A stretch of 63,154 nt of DNA. Source: Spirosoma spitsbergense DSM 19989. Its GTDB lineage: Bacteria; Bacteroidota; Bacteroidia; Cytophagales; Spirosomataceae. Shown in pieces: positions 62,436-63,154 of this stretch (the first letter of the stretch is position 1; each line of letters begins with the position of its first letter). The notes beneath the pieces are model-generated. The model ran no database searches and was not told where the DNA came from. It was given only the letters and a program-made list of their open reading frames with translations. The DNA is taken from NCBI RefSeq assembly GCF_000374085.1, contig NZ_KB893555.1, positions 1 through 63,154 of the forward strand. Direction: 5' to 3'. A program made the position numbers and the translations under genes.

Positions 62436-62960
62436 ATGACTAAGAAAAAAACAAAACAAATACTCAGAATCGTATTTATTGTTGCCAGTATAGCCTCTTT
62501 GGCATTTGTGCCCTGGGTAATCGTAAGAGCGTGGATAACACCACTACCGGATACCGTTCAGGAACAGGTAAATGATGCCATCGAATACGGATTTGATGGC
62601 ATCATTGTTTATGTTGACCAGGCTGGGAAGCCACCGGAGTTCTATGCCGCGGGCTGGCATGACCGAAAAAATAAAATTCCTGCCAACCCGAAAGTCTTAT
62701 TTAAGATTGCCAGTATTAGTAAGTTATATGTTGCTGCTGCTGTCGCTAAACTAGTAAATAACAAACAGTTGTCTTTGGATAAAACGCTCGCTGATTACCT
62801 TCCGGAACTTGCAGGAAGCATTGAAAATGCTGATAAAATTACCGTACGAATGATGGTGCAGCATAGAAGTGGTATTCCCAATTTTACCGACACGCCTGGC
62901 TACTGGAAAAACCCACCCAAAGACAACAGAGAAAATCTTGAGTTGGTACTTGATAACTGA
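62436..62960 (+). pseudogene. Serine hydrolase (beta-lactamase family), truncated by an insertion sequence
   Basis: 174 codons are open from 62436. A signal anchor (ILRIVFIVASIASLAFVPWV) is followed by a PF00144-type start: the SxxK motif is in KIASISKLYVAAAVAKL, then LSLDKTLADYLPEL and MVQHRSGIPNFTDTPGYW. The reading frame ends shortly after at a TGA that appears to belong to the inserted element at about 62957. The Tyr and His-x-Gly motifs are therefore missing and the product would be inactive. The coding sequence is visibly more AT-rich than its neighbours, consistent with horizontal transfer. Confidence 0.78.
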
Positions 62961-63154
62961 AGTTACGCAAAGTGGTTAAGTGGACAAATTATCTTTGGTA
63001 ATGCAAACGAACCTTGATTTATATACAGACTATCTGCTCAGTTCATTCGGCCAAACTTCAGCTACCAACATGGCCCGCCTGATGGATGACCAGCTTAGCC
63101 ATGATGATGTTACTCGATTTTTAAGCCATCCTCATCAACTTGGCCAAACGCTCT
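62957..63154 (+). mobile_element. Insertion sequence, left end (runs off right edge)
   Basis: The left boundary is inferred from the point where the serine hydrolase frame breaks. The first coding sequence of the element starts 44 bp later. Terminal repeats and target duplication cannot be checked because the right end is outside the window. Confidence 0.6.
63001..63154 (+). CDS. Transposase, N-terminal fragment (IS701/IS4-like, partial)
   Basis: 51 codons are open to the window edge, starting MQTNLDLYTDYLLSSFGQTS and including MARLMDDQLSHDDVTRFLSH. The pattern of a DYLLSSFGQ motif followed by a helix-turn-helix segment is typical for the beginning of a group of IS701/IS4-type transposases frequent in Bacteroidota. 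The catalytic DDE residues are outside the window. Confidence 0.65.
   Translation, partial: MQTNLDLYTDYLLSSFGQTSATNMARLMDDQLSHDDVTRFLSHPHQLGQTL

Noticed and set aside
1..63154. CRISPR arrays, tRNA or rRNA genes, riboswitches
   Set aside because: No regularly spaced repeats, cloverleaf sequence or rRNA motif was seen by eye; covariance searches were not possible.

Overview
This 63,154-bp window comes from a Bacteroidota chromosome, most likely a Cytophagales member close to Spirosoma. The evidence is a type IX secretion C-terminal sorting domain, a one-polypeptide hybrid two-component regulator, DUF5686 and CarboxypepD_reg outer-membrane proteins, exported Cys-type sulfatases with a formylglycine-generating lipoprotein, and several TAnnTTTG -7 elements typical of this phylum. 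No rRNA, tRNA or CRISPR was seen. Assignments rest on motifs read by eye.

Layout. 1-208: edge of an IS630-like transposase. 312-5650 (minus): DMT permease, two S1 sulfatases and an exported formylglycine-generating enzyme. 5744-7602: beta-barrel protein and serine hydrolase. 8522-15707: ECF sigma factor, DUF5686 protein, a DUF4405/NTF2-like fusion and an OMP_b-brl_3 receptor. 16054-24767: GT-C plus GT2 pair, RluA enzyme, LytS/LytTR two-component system, SDR, DUF1624 acyltransferase, DUF1080 protein and YtxH protein. 25160-32121 (plus): propeller protein, TonB-dependent receptor, beta-helix lipoprotein and purple-acid-type phosphatase, probably a phosphate-acquisition locus. 32689-40325 (minus): a secreted ricin-type lectin and two related sensor kinases, one followed by a receiver-domain remnant. 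40589-42318: YfiT-like and NagX-like proteins.

42390-44680 is a three-deep nest of dead mobile DNA: a 172-bp MITE inside an IS110 element inside an IS1-family element. The IS1 element abuts a decapitated alcohol dehydrogenase. The IS110 leading end still shows a two-loop structure resembling a bridge RNA, and one loop carries a near copy of the element's own end.

45567-62204 is a stress and fermentation island. It has a receiver protein, two universal stress proteins, an L,D-transpeptidase, a zinc alcohol dehydrogenase, D-lactate dehydrogenase and a tight five-gene operon (acetate kinase, phosphoketolase, class I aldolase, phosphoglucomutase, alpha-glucan phosphorylase). The operon would carry glycogen through glucose phosphates and acetyl phosphate to acetate and ATP. 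Promoters of one usp gene, ldhA and the operon each carry a TGA-N6-TCA dyad exactly 33 bp (centre to centre) upstream of a TAnnTTTG-like element. Further dyads sit at 55 and 77 bp, so all spacings are multiples of 11 bp. This points to one Crp/Fnr-type regulon. The window ends in a serine hydrolase gene cut by another insertion sequence.
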